Below are positions 16,851-25,343 of a stretch of 64,000 nucleotides of DNA, in pieces. The position numbers and the translations under genes are program-made. The stretch is taken from positions 1,550,001-1,614,000 of the forward strand of contig NZ_AP019720.1 of NCBI RefSeq assembly GCF_006739205.1, written 5' to 3'. Each line of letters opens with the position of its first letter. Position 1 is the first letter of the stretch. The notes beneath the pieces were generated by a model. That model made no database searches. It had not been told where the DNA came from and saw only the letters and a program-made list of their open reading frames with translations. Origin of the DNA: Streptococcus mutans. Lineage in GTDB: Bacteria; Bacillota; Bacilli; Lactobacillales; Streptococcaceae.

Positions 16851-17486
16851 ATGAAAAAGAACAAATTAATATTGCTAATTATTGCTGTTATTATAACTTT
16901 AGGCTGCCAGCATTCGCCATTATCTTATTCTGATAATCATCTTTTCAATCTCACAATAGCTTCTGCAGCAACTACAGATACTAACAAAGCGGAAAAAGCT
17001 GTTAAGAACTTAGAAGATCACCAGACTAGACAAAATTTAACAAAGGCTCAGCAAAAAGTTGATACGGTATCAGATGCAAATAAAAAAGAAAAACTTCAGC
17101 ATCGGGTTAATTTAGTTAAGCAAGCGATTACGATTAAAGAAGCACAAACAGCTGTTAAGTATTTAGAAGATCATCAATCCAGAGATAATATAGCAGATGC
17201 TAAAAATAAAACTGACCTCGTTACAGATGAAGGAACTAAAGCGAATTTAATCAATAGAATTAATCTTGTCGAAAATGCTATTGCTGCCAAAGAAGCGCCA
17301 ACGACTGAAAGTGCAGCACCTTCTCAAGAAGATCGGACTGTTTATGTTACCGGCGGCGGAAAATCACATGTTTATTGGTATAGCACAGAGAGTATGCCTT
17401 GGAATACCAATAGGAATAACATTGTTGAAATGAAAGAATCTGAGGCTATAGCCGCAGGAAAACGACATTCTCTAACAGAACCTTAA
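16851..17486 (+). CDS. predicted lipoprotein with two internal repeats and a conserved surface-type tail
   Basis: The 211-residue protein has a hydrophobic signal ending in a lipobox (ITLGC, Cys19), so it is probably lipid-anchored outside. Two 44-residue repeats follow (about 46-89 and 98-141), each with A-V-K-x-L-E-D-H-Q-x-R, then V-N-L-V-x-x-A-I, and predicted largely helical. After a Pro/Glu/Ala linker the tail (about 158-211) contains VYVTGGGKSHVYWYS, MPWNTN and AGKRHS, a pattern I recall at the ends of several secreted Gram-positive proteins of unknown role. No enzymatic motif is visible. Confidence 0.65.
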   Translation: MKKNKLILLIIAVIITLGCQHSPLSYSDNHLFNLTIASAATTDTNKAEKAVKNLEDHQTRQNLTKAQQKVDTVSDANKKEKLQHRVNLVKQAITIKEAQTAVKYLEDHQSRDNIADAKNKTDLVTDEGTKANLINRINLVENAIAAKEAPTTESAAPSQEDRTVYVTGGGKSHVYWYSTESMPWNTNRNNIVEMKESEAIAAGKRHSLTEP

Positions 17487-17527
17487 ATAGAAACAATAGA
17501 ATTGGAAATGTTAAATGATACTATAAC

Positions 17528-17560
17528 TGCCCCCTTTTGTATGTAATCAAAGGGGGGCAT
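17528..17560. terminator. bidirectional terminator
   Basis: TGCCCCCTTTTG pairs with CAAAGGGGGGCA around a short loop. It lies between the lipoprotein gene and the convergent end of the PTS operon. Confidence 0.75.
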
Positions 17561-17565
17561 GTTTA

Positions 17566-18177
17566 TTATTCATTGGCTAAGCTAACCAGCTCATCAATCA
17601 ATGGTCTGTAATCGACTTTGGCAAAATCGGTGACATCAATCTCATACAATTTTCCCAAGGAAAAGTCATTGTACTGACGATCTTTGATAATCTCTTCAAA
17701 TGCTTTTTTGGTAATAAGATCATCTGCCAAGTGACGATTGGAAAGTGTATCACCATGATGAAAATGAGTCATAATAAAGCTCAAATGTCTGTCATCGGCT
17801 AAGTCACGCGCTATGCGCCTTTGCCACAGAACGTCAAAATCGGCAGCCAAACGGATAGTGATAACGGAATAACCATGTTTTTGTGATAATTCTTTTAATT
17901 GCTTTCTTTGCTTAAATGAAAAGGGGTATTCTGTCACAACAAATTGTTTGCCAACAGCCATATAAATATTTAAGGCTTCATAATAATATTTCCAAACTTG
18001 TTTTTCTAAGATGCTCTTTTCTTGTAAATTATCAAAACCGATATTTTCCGCCAAATCTTGTTTAAATTCATCTGGAGACACTGTGTAGATTTGAGGGAGA
18101 GCCTTACGTATCAAATGCACCAGATAGCTTTTTCCAGTTGCTGGAGGACCGGCTAATAAAATAAGGTACTTATTCAT
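17566..18177 (-). CDS. P-loop kinase-like protein at the end of the PTS operon
   Basis: The 203-residue protein begins with a strong Walker A, LAGPPATGKSYL (about residues 8-19), followed by VSPDEFKQDL, VTEYPFSFKQRKQLKEL and IRLAADFDVLWQRRIARD, the pattern of small AAA_33/zeta-like metabolite kinases. The HFHHGD stretch near 138 is unusual. It lies 4 bases after the aldolase gene in the PTS operon, so it may phosphorylate a sugar-derived intermediate, for example before aldol cleavage. This is inference; a chemically different substrate is possible. Confidence 0.6.
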   Translation of the reverse strand: MNKYLILLAGPPATGKSYLVHLIRKALPQIYTVSPDEFKQDLAENIGFDNLQEKSILEKQVWKYYYEALNIYMAVGKQFVVTEYPFSFKQRKQLKELSQKHGYSVITIRLAADFDVLWQRRIARDLADDRHLSFIMTHFHHGDTLSNRHLADDLITKKAFEEIIKDRQYNDFSLGKLYEIDVTDFAKVDYRPLIDELVSLANE

Positions 18178-18181
18178 AATC

Positions 18182-19045
18182 CTATCCTACATTACTTGAC
18201 CCTTGCAAATTCATAAATAAACCAATTTTATGTTTGACAATTTCCTTAACCTTTTGATTGGCTGGAATAACATTGTAGCGCAGTGATTTATTAACTGCAG
18301 TTTTTCCAAAAGAATCTTTAGCTTCTTGTGTCCAATTAACCAGCAACTCTGTACCAACGTTAAATTTACGAATACCATTATTAATTAATTCAGAATAGTC
18401 TGCTTCTTTTACCCCTGTACCGCCATGGACAACTAGGGGAACAGTTACAGTTTGATGAATTTCTTTTAATAAAGGAATTTTAACATCTGTTTTAGACTTG
18501 AATTGACCATGATTTGTCCCAATAGCTACCGCTAAAGCATCAACATTAGTCTCTTGGACAAAAGTAAGGGCATCTTCTGATCGTGTATAAATTTTATCAT
18601 CTTCTGAAACTGAAATGCCTTCTTCTGTACCGCCAATCGTTCCAAGTTCTCCTTCAACAGTCACCCCTCTGGTATGAGCATAATCAACAACTAATTTTGT
18701 TTTTAAAATATTTTCTTTAAAGGACAAATTAGAACCATCAAACATGATACTAGAATAACCAGCAGCTATCGCATCCTTAATAGCATCTAAATCTCTAGCA
18801 TGATCCAAATGCAGTGCTACATCAACCATATTTTGATTAGCTAATTCTTTCACAACTGCTACTATAACAGAATAGCCAATATATTTAGCAGTGTCTACAC
18901 TGGTTTGAATAATAATCGGTGCTCCCATTTCTTTTGCCCCTCGAATCATATCTGGTAACATCTCCAGATTATGCATGTTGAAAGCACCAATGGCCATGTT
19001 TAATTTTTCTGCCTTATCCGTAAGTTCTCTCAAAGTAGTATACAT
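18182..19045 (-). CDS. class II ketose-bisphosphate aldolase (GatY/FbaA-like)
   Basis: The 287-residue zinc aldolase has VDVALHLDHARDLDAI with the two His ligands (HxxH; usually HLDHG, here HLDHA), MFDGSNLSFKENI, EGELGTIGGTEEG, VHGGTGV with the third His ligand, and VGTELL near the phosphate site. The family cleaves fructose-1,6- or tagatose-1,6-bisphosphate to DHAP and glyceraldehyde-3-P. Its place next to a galactitol/ascorbate-type PTS suggests it acts on the imported, phosphorylated sugar. The exact ketose is not decidable from sequence. Confidence 0.85.
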   Translation of the reverse strand: MYTTLRELTDKAEKLNMAIGAFNMHNLEMLPDMIRGAKEMGAPIIIQTSVDTAKYIGYSVIVAVVKELANQNMVDVALHLDHARDLDAIKDAIAAGYSSIMFDGSNLSFKENILKTKLVVDYAHTRGVTVEGELGTIGGTEEGISVSEDDKIYTRSEDALTFVQETNVDALAVAIGTNHGQFKSKTDVKIPLLKEIHQTVTVPLVVHGGTGVKEADYSELINNGIRKFNVGTELLVNWTQEAKDSFGKTAVNKSLRYNVIPANQKVKEIVKHKIGLFMNLQGSSNVG

Positions 19046-19068
19046 TATTATTTATCCTCCTTCATCTA

Positions 19069-19479
19069 TTATTTGGAAAGTGTTAATTTTTTAGCGATAT
19101 TTCGCATTTCATCCATCTTTGCCATGTAATAGTCAATCGCATCGTTATCTTTATTGCGTGCTGCTTCTGCACGTTTGGCATTATATAAACTCATTAATTT
19201 TTTATAACCTGCTCCCATAGACAACTTTTTGTCTAAACTCATTTCTAAGTTTGTAATAGCAGTATCAACTTCATTAAGTTCTGCATACCATAAACCCATT
19301 TGTTCGTAAGATTTTGCTAAATCTTCATCTGATTTCTCACTATCATTATTGACAAGAGCTTTTCCATCTGCAATCTTTTTTAAAAGTTCAGCCTTTGCTT
19401 CTTCAGATAAGGTGATTTCTTCGACAGTTTCGACTGACTTTCTATTTTTATCATCTTTTTTCTTAAAAAAACCAAACAC
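19069..19479 (-). CDS. uncharacterised helical (TPR-like) protein of the PTS operon
   Basis: The 136-residue protein opens with MFGFFKKKDDKN, then an acidic stretch, then helix pairs resembling tetratricopeptide repeats (DLAKSYEQMGLWYAELNEVDTAITNLEMSLDKK, followed by YKKLMSLYNAKRAEAARNKDNDAIDYYMAKM). No enzymatic motif is present. AGGAG precedes the ATG and it lies 19 bases after the EIIC gene. A scaffold role for the pathway is possible but unproven. Confidence 0.6.
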   Translation of the reverse strand: MFGFFKKKDDKNRKSVETVEEITLSEEAKAELLKKIADGKALVNNDSEKSDEDLAKSYEQMGLWYAELNEVDTAITNLEMSLDKKLSMGAGYKKLMSLYNAKRAEAARNKDNDAIDYYMAKMDEMRNIAKKLTLSK

Positions 19480-19498
19480 ACTATTATCTCCTTAATTA

Positions 19499-20788
19499 TT
19501 AAATACCTACTGCTTTAAATATCGGACTAAGCAGCCAAGCATAGAGTAAAGCCACAACTACTGTATCAACATCAGTTGCAGTTGCATTAACAAAACCTAA
19601 TTGATTAAAGGCGGTTACCAATAAGGCTGGAAGCAGTGTGATAAAGAAGCCGTGAGCAATACCACCAATAATGGCACCTCGCCTTCCTCCAACAGCATTC
19701 CCAAAAATACCAGCAGTTCCTCCGGCAAAGAAATTGGTTAACATACCTGGTAAAATCATAGCCAAACCAAACATTGGTAACAAGAGCATCGCAACAATAG
19801 TACCAATAGTTGTCGTAATAAAGCCAAGGATAACAGCATTAGGAGAATAAGGGAAAAACACTGGACAATCTAGAGCTGGCACTGCATCTGGAACAATCTT
19901 CATTGCAATACCACGGAAGGCTGGTACAATTTCAGCCAAAAGCAAACGAACACCAGCTAGCAAGATATAAACACCCACTACAAATTGAATGGCTTGCATG
20001 AAAGCGTACATAATATAATTTTGTGTCCCTGTATCAACTGCTTTAGATCCTGCAAAAACGGCTGTAAGGATAAATAAAGGTACCATGACAACCATTACAG
20101 ACAAATAAGTATCTTGAAGGAAATCAAATGCTTTAGGAAGTTCAATATCTTCAATGGATTTTTTCTTATCTCCTTTTTCTCCAAAAAGTTTAGCAATACC
20201 AGCTTCAAACAAATAACCAATGGTACAAAAATGTCCTAAAGCAATATCATTTGAACCCGTTACTTTTCGAATAATAGGCTGCGCAATTGCTGGCATGGCA
20301 ATGGCAAAAGCACCACCGACAATACCGCCAATAAGAATTAAGAAAATCCCACGTAAACCTGCAAAGTAGCCAAAGACAGTTGTCATTGTTGCCATCCAAA
20401 GTATAGCCTGTCCTGTCAAAAAAATATATTTCCACTTGGTAAGTCTTGCAAAGATGATATTAAATACAAAAATGGCTAAGAAAGTTAAGGCAATATCACT
20501 CCCCAATCCCAAATCATTCATGGCCTGACCATTGATAGCTTCAATAGAAGGAACAATACCTTGGGTATGAAAACCAATTTTAAATATTTTTCCAAAATAG
20601 GTTAAACTTGTGACGATAACACTCGAACCTGCACTTAAAACTTGGAATCCTAGTAAGGTCTTAAGCGTTCCTGAAATAACTTGGCCAGTTGATTTCTTTT
20701 GCAAAATCAATCCCAACATAGCAATCAAAGCAATAGTAATAGCTGCCTGAGTCAGGATGTTATTAATCATAAAATTGATAACACTCAT
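19499..20788 (-). CDS. PTS EIIC permease, galactitol/ascorbate type
   Basis: The 429-residue polytopic protein has about ten membrane segments. Features of the EIIC-GAT family include the opening FMINNILTQAAITIALIAMLGLIL, QAMNDLGLGSDIALTF, GHFCTIGYLFEAGIAKLFG and CPVFFPYSPNAVILGF, a conserved substrate-region motif. It forms the sugar channel for phosphorylation by the adjacent EIIB. It follows EIIB after 14 bases. The sugar is not identified. Confidence 0.87.
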   Translation of the reverse strand: MSVINFMINNILTQAAITIALIAMLGLILQKKSTGQVISGTLKTLLGFQVLSAGSSVIVTSLTYFGKIFKIGFHTQGIVPSIEAINGQAMNDLGLGSDIALTFLAIFVFNIIFARLTKWKYIFLTGQAILWMATMTTVFGYFAGLRGIFLILIGGIVGGAFAIAMPAIAQPIIRKVTGSNDIALGHFCTIGYLFEAGIAKLFGEKGDKKKSIEDIELPKAFDFLQDTYLSVMVVMVPLFILTAVFAGSKAVDTGTQNYIMYAFMQAIQFVVGVYILLAGVRLLLAEIVPAFRGIAMKIVPDAVPALDCPVFFPYSPNAVILGFITTTIGTIVAMLLLPMFGLAMILPGMLTNFFAGGTAGIFGNAVGGRRGAIIGGIAHGFFITLLPALLVTAFNQLGFVNATATDVDTVVVALLYAWLLSPIFKAVGI

Positions 20789-20802
20789 TATTTTATCCTC
20801 CT

Positions 20803-21111
20803 TTAGATAAGGTTTCTATCCTGTAAAACGGGAATCAGTTTTTCTTCAATTTCTTGACTGGAAACAATATTTTGTAAATAAATAATAGCGGTTTGTGATG
20901 TGTCAATATCAAAATTCGCAAATTGTTTTTGAAAATTTTGTGCTGTAATAATAACCTCTGGTTGTACCGATGCGGCTGTAGAAATATCTACATGATCCAA
21001 TTTTGCATTAATATGATACTTGGCCAAGACGTCTTCAGCAGCCATTTGCGCAGCAAAGCTACTACCTAATCCTGCACCACAAACGAATAAAATATATAAT
21101 GTCTTTCCCAT
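20803..21111 (-). CDS. PTS EIIB component, galactitol/ascorbate type
   Basis: The 102-residue protein has the phospho-cysteine loop FVCGAGLGSSFAAQM, with Cys11 as phospho-acceptor, followed by alternating strands and helices of the EIIB-GAT fold. It passes phosphate from an EIIA to the incoming sugar. The gene starts at the stop of the regulator, sharing its last base, so the two are coupled. No free EIIA gene follows. Confidence 0.87.
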   Translation of the reverse strand: MGKTLYILFVCGAGLGSSFAAQMAAEDVLAKYHINAKLDHVDISTAASVQPEVIITAQNFQKQFANFDIDTSQTAIIYLQNIVSSQEIEEKLIPVLQDRNLI

Positions 21112-23195
21112 TATGAATCCTCCTTTGAATGGAATAAAATAGTTTTAACTGATTGGACATCTTTAGCAGTGCATAGTTGTTCAATCTTATCGTTCGCTCG
21201 AATAAGATTAACTAAACTTTTCATAATATTAAGATGTGAAAAAGAATCAACTGCTGTTAAGCAAAATATGACTTGAACTTGCTCATTTTCTTCTTCTCCA
21301 AATTGAACAGGCTTTTCAAAAATAGCTAGACTCAATCCTAACTGATTAGCACCATCCTCAGGTCTAGCATGGGCTAAAGCTAAGTGAGGGCCAATAATAA
21401 TATAAGGACCATATTGCTCAACGCTTTTAATCATTGCCTCACTATAATGCTTGGTCACAATGCCATCCTCATAGAGAGGAGCCGCAACAAATTTAATAGC
21501 ATCGCGCCAAGTGTATTCTTTATCCGTAATTAATATGTGTTCATCACTTAAAATATCTTGAATCATTGGCTGAATCTCCCTTTTATTAATGGTTAAATAA
21601 TTCTTTAAAAAAATCTCCTCTACAGCACCATACAATTTTTTATCAACTTTACCATCAATCTCTTCCATTAAATTGAGAATATCTAAAAACACTTTTGTGT
21701 AATCCTCATGTTGCTGCGTAACTCTTCTTGCTTTATGGTTAAGATGTAAAAAATGACCAATGCGTAATTTGGTATCCTCTTGGATAATAGAATCCAGAAT
21801 CAATACCGGCTTGCCTTTATAATCGATATCAACTGTCGAAAAGACCAAGTCAACATCTAATTTATCAATAATATCTATTTCTCGAGAATTTAAAATTGCA
21901 AACACTTCAATATTAAAGAATTCTTTCAAATTCTCCGCTAACAGTTTTCCAGTAGCTGTTCCATGATTACAAACAACAACAGCGCGATACCAATATTTAT
22001 TTTCCTGATTAATTTCACTTAGAGTTGTTGAAAAATAAATTGTCAAAAATGCGATTTCATCATCAATAATTTTCCTCTTTAATAATTTTTCTAAATGGAA
22101 GGAAAACTTAGCAACGGCTTGATAGATACTGCCATAGCTTTGTTTTATTCTTTCTGTTAAAGGATTGGTTAGCTGAATATTATTTTTGACTCTGGCGACC
22201 ATACTGACCATATGCTGATATAAACCTTGTTGTAAGATATTATCTTTCATATTAAAAGGTATCTCTGTTTCTTGTTCAACAAAATCAATCAGTTGAATAG
22301 TTAAAATTTGCAATTGAACCCAATTAATAGGACTATCATCATTCTTTGTATTGAATGATTGCAAAATAGCATGGATGTATTGGCATTCCACTATTGAAGG
22401 CTCTATTGTAAACATTTGACAAATTGCCTTCAAATAGCCCTCAATAGACTTAGAATAATGGAACTCTTCTTTAGGCAATTCTTCTTCTTGCAGTCTACTT
22501 TTTTGTTTAACTCTCAAGAGCCAAACACAGGTCAATAAAATAAAATGTGTCCTGTGAATATCATCAGTTATGGAAAAGATAGTTTGATCAAAAATCTTAT
22601 TTACCTTTCCAATCATGTCAGCGGAAATATAATGATTAATGATACGATTTTTACGGAAATTAAAATTTATGCCCATCTTACTGATTTCGGGACTGAGCAG
22701 GCTATAGAGCATGATACGAATGGAAATTTCACTTCCTTCTAGGATCAAACCTTTTTTGGGATGACTGACAATATCAATATGGTAAAAAGATAAGCGCTGT
22801 CTAATTTGTCTCATATCTTCATCCATCGTAGATTTTGAAACCTTATAAAACTTTTCTTTTTGATATAAGAAAATCTTCTGTTTACCTAAGGCAGCATCAA
22901 GTATTAAGTCTAAAATACGCTCCTCTCTTTCAAGATAATCTGACTTATCCTCGCTTGATAGCTCACTTTTTAGTTTTCTTCCTTCTTCATCAGTTAAGGT
23001 TAGGAAGAAGCCTTGTGAACGAATACTTTGGATAATTGGTAAGTGAATTGATGTTAAAAAATCATTGATGGTTAAAATATCATTTCTTATAGTTCTAGAA
23101 CTTACATTAAATTCTTTTTGTAAGCTATCTGTTTGAACAGGTAAAGTTGACACTAAAATGCGATTTAAAATACTGACAGAACGTTCTTTCATCAA
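21111..23195 (-). CDS. MtlR/SgaR-type PRD regulator with EIIB-like and EIIA domains
   Basis: The 694-residue protein has an N-terminal HTH (about 1-70: RILVSTLPVQTDSLQKEFNVSSRTIRNDI), two PRD regulatory domains (about 170-400), an EIIB-GAT-like domain with Cys in VVVCNHGTATGKLLAENL (about 408), and a C-terminal EIIA domain (about 545-690) with the active-site His609 in HLALAHARPEDGA. Such proteins activate PTS operons when phosphorylated at PRD histidines and inhibited through EIIB/EIIA-like domains. As the only EIIA-like module in the operon, it may also donate phosphate to EIIB. First gene of the operon; a perfect dyad lies 61 bases upstream. Confidence 0.88.
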   Translation of the reverse strand: MMKERSVSILNRILVSTLPVQTDSLQKEFNVSSRTIRNDILTINDFLTSIHLPIIQSIRSQGFFLTLTDEEGRKLKSELSSEDKSDYLEREERILDLILDAALGKQKIFLYQKEKFYKVSKSTMDEDMRQIRQRLSFYHIDIVSHPKKGLILEGSEISIRIMLYSLLSPEISKMGINFNFRKNRIINHYISADMIGKVNKIFDQTIFSITDDIHRTHFILLTCVWLLRVKQKSRLQEEELPKEEFHYSKSIEGYLKAICQMFTIEPSIVECQYIHAILQSFNTKNDDSPINWVQLQILTIQLIDFVEQETEIPFNMKDNILQQGLYQHMVSMVARVKNNIQLTNPLTERIKQSYGSIYQAVAKFSFHLEKLLKRKIIDDEIAFLTIYFSTTLSEINQENKYWYRAVVVCNHGTATGKLLAENLKEFFNIEVFAILNSREIDIIDKLDVDLVFSTVDIDYKGKPVLILDSIIQEDTKLRIGHFLHLNHKARRVTQQHEDYTKVFLDILNLMEEIDGKVDKKLYGAVEEIFLKNYLTINKREIQPMIQDILSDEHILITDKEYTWRDAIKFVAAPLYEDGIVTKHYSEAMIKSVEQYGPYIIIGPHLALAHARPEDGANQLGLSLAIFEKPVQFGEEENEQVQVIFCLTAVDSFSHLNIMKSLVNLIRANDKIEQLCTAKDVQSVKTILFHSKEDS

Positions 23196-23255
23196 TTTCT
23201 TACTCCTTTCTTACTTATTAGTATAAGATGAATGATAAGTAAATGGTAGTAGATA

Positions 23256-23280
23256 TTTTTGCCACTTTTAATGGCAAAAA
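23256..23280. promoter_or_regulatory. perfect 9-7-9 dyad upstream of the PTS regulator (candidate operator)
   Basis: TTTTTGCCA (23256-23264) and TGGCAAAAA (23272-23280) are exact inverted repeats with a 7-base centre, 61 bases upstream of the regulator start. Activator-type PRD regulators bind such dyads near -35. No terminal T run supports a terminator role for the PTS transcript. Confidence 0.5.
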
Positions 23281-23308
23281 AGTAAGCTACTTTCATCTTT
23301 TGATAACT

Positions 23309-23376
23309 AAAAAAGCCCTTATAGAACCAGATTTCGATTATTTCATCTTGAAATTCGATTCTTATTAGGCTTTTTT
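23309..23376 (-). terminator. terminator overlapping the stop of the MmcQ-like gene
   Basis: AAAAAAGCC (left) and GGCTTTTTT (right) pair, with an inner stem TTTCGAT/ATTCGA. It ends in an oligo-U run on the minus transcript and overlaps the stop codon. Confidence 0.65.
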
Positions 23377-24439
23377 ACAAACTTTTCTTGACTTGATTAA
23401 TGAGTTCTTTAGTCATGCGACGTGGACCGCGAATATTGGTAACACCATATTTTTTGAGACACTCGATGGGAAAATTGCCATCATCATATTTTTTCAACAA
23501 TTCTAGTCTCATCTTTTTTTTATCTGAATGCCATCCTTCTATACCTGCTTCTACTACCCGACAAGCATAGCGCAAGGCACGCGTTGGTGCCGTAATGTAA
23601 ATAAAAAGATAATCACCTGCTTTAATACTGGCCTTTTGAGGCCATTCAACTATTTGGTAGCTTGCAAATTCGGCATCAATGTCATAATATTTAAGATTAG
23701 CTGGAATAATCCAGTAATCAGGCCCATCAGGATTCCCTAGGGCCTTTCCGGCAGTCAAAGCTCTGCTATTGTCCACCAAAGGAAAAAGAAAATTATCAGA
23801 AACCTGCTCATCTAAAACAAGAGAAATCCAAGATTTCTTGTTCATATGATAAGAAGGATAAATACCAGAAATAGTAAGTAAACGAGACATATCAGCAGGA
23901 TTCACCTTGAGATTGATGATTTCTACCTGCTGATCCAATTCTTCTTTCTCCCACTCTTCCTTTCCTAAGTCCAACTTACCACGCGCAATAGCCATAATCA
24001 GTGCATACCATTTGTGATTATCCGGATGACGATAGGAAGAAAAAGCTGGATACTTGGCAAAAGGATGGTCACAAGCATCACCATATTTCTTTGCAATATA
24101 TTGGGCCAAACGGTTGGTTTGATTTTTAATAAAAGGCAGAGCTTCAAAACAAGCATCTGCAATTCGACTTAAAATTTCTGTATAAGCTTGTCGAACCTGA
24201 CCAACAAAAGTTCCTACCTGTCTTTCGACACGCAGTGCAAGATAATCATCATCTGTATCCCTATCCAGTACTCGACCTGACACCTGTCCAGACTCAGAAA
24301 TCTTAACTTGAGCTTCAAAATCACCTGCCATAAAAATTTCTTTATAGAGATAGTCCTGCCCTATTTTAACAAAACCAAAGGCAGATAAGGTCTCAAAACG
24401 AACGCGTTTTTTCTTAAAAAAGTCAGATTCAAAAGACAT
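23375..24439 (-). CDS. MmcQ/YjbR-family protein
   Basis: The 354-residue protein begins with an FESDFFKKKRVRFETLSAFGF...YLYKEIFMAGDFEAQVKI segment followed by a region with RHPDNHKWYALIMAI and NLKVNPADMSRLLTISGIYPSYHMNKKSWISLVLDE, the conserved MmcQ/YjbR core. The C-terminal part (about 230-354) has DYWIIPANLKYYDID and AGDYLFIYITAPTRALRYACRVVEAG, like an EVE/PUA-type small domain. Family members are described as DNA-binding, but the role is unknown. The ATG at 24439 has AAGGAA upstream; an earlier in-frame start lacks one. Third in a deoR-HAD-mmcQ series. Confidence 0.7.
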   Translation of the reverse strand: MSFESDFFKKKRVRFETLSAFGFVKIGQDYLYKEIFMAGDFEAQVKISESGQVSGRVLDRDTDDDYLALRVERQVGTFVGQVRQAYTEILSRIADACFEALPFIKNQTNRLAQYIAKKYGDACDHPFAKYPAFSSYRHPDNHKWYALIMAIARGKLDLGKEEWEKEELDQQVEIINLKVNPADMSRLLTISGIYPSYHMNKKSWISLVLDEQVSDNFLFPLVDNSRALTAGKALGNPDGPDYWIIPANLKYYDIDAEFASYQIVEWPQKASIKAGDYLFIYITAPTRALRYACRVVEAGIEGWHSDKKKMRLELLKKYDDGNFPIECLKKYGVTNIRGPRRMTKELINQVKKSL

Positions 24440-24507
24440 GGCAATTCCTTTCTTATAGCCCCTATTATAACAAAAAATCAAGCAGCAAAAACCACTTGAT
24501 CTCTGTT

Positions 24508-25332
24508 TTAAATTAAAACATAATCTTCAATCACCTTGGAAACACCGTTGTCATTGTTCGATACCGTTTCAATATCTGCTTCATTCTTAACAGCCTGCGG
24601 TGCATTGGCCATAGCCACCCCCAAACCTGCTAGTTTAAGCATGGGAATGTCATTGTAATTATCCCCGATAGCCATCGTTTGGGATAGGGAAATATCATAA
24701 TATTTTGCAATTTCAAGTAAGGCATTTTCCTTTGATACGGACTGGGAAGTGACTTCTAAATAATTGTCTTTCGAAAGGTAAAAAGAAGCATCTTCAAAAT
24801 TCACTCGTTTAAGGTAAGTAAAGAATTCTTGAATAGCCTGTGCATTGGCAATTAAGAGAAGTTTGTGAATAGGAATAGAGTCATCTGTAAGCAGGGTATC
24901 AAAATTCCTAATATCAGGACTCTCTTTGGTAATATCAGCCTCAATCTGCACCCATTGATCTATCTCTTCAACAATCCAGTCACCGCCAGAATAAAAATTA
25001 ATAGAAATATGCGGAAACTGCTTCTTGATCAAAGCCACTATTTTTTTAACATCAGCTTTACTGAGACCGTGTTCAATTAAGGTTTGATAATGTTCTTTAT
25101 TTCCCTCAACAATCAGAGCCCCATTGTAACAAGCAATGGGATTAGCTCCTAAGTTAAGCTCTTGTGCAATAGGAAACATTCCATGGGGCGATCTAGCCGA
25201 GGCTAAAACGAATGGAATAGATTCTTTTTTTAACTCAGTAATCGTATCACGCAAATGGGCGTCTACCTGATGGTTATTATCTAAAATCGTACCATCAATG
25301 TCACTTAAAATCAGTTTAATTGTCTTTGCCAT
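24508..25332 (-). CDS. Cof-type HAD-IIB sugar-phosphate phosphatase
   Basis: The 274-residue protein has motif I LSDIDGTILD (Asp11 nucleophile, Asp13), LASARSPHGM (motif II region) and motif IV MAIGDNYNDIPML with AGLGVAMANA, plus the large IIB cap. These enzymes dephosphorylate sugar phosphates, pyridoxal-P or FMN. It follows a DeoR-type regulator by 11 bases, as is common for sugar-phosphate-responsive pairs. The substrate is unknown. Confidence 0.88.
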   Translation of the reverse strand: MAKTIKLILSDIDGTILDNNHQVDAHLRDTITELKKESIPFVLASARSPHGMFPIAQELNLGANPIACYNGALIVEGNKEHYQTLIEHGLSKADVKKIVALIKKQFPHISINFYSGGDWIVEEIDQWVQIEADITKESPDIRNFDTLLTDDSIPIHKLLLIANAQAIQEFFTYLKRVNFEDASFYLSKDNYLEVTSQSVSKENALLEIAKYYDISLSQTMAIGDNYNDIPMLKLAGLGVAMANAPQAVKNEADIETVSNNDNGVSKVIEDYVLI

Positions 25333-25343
25333 AACAAACCCCT

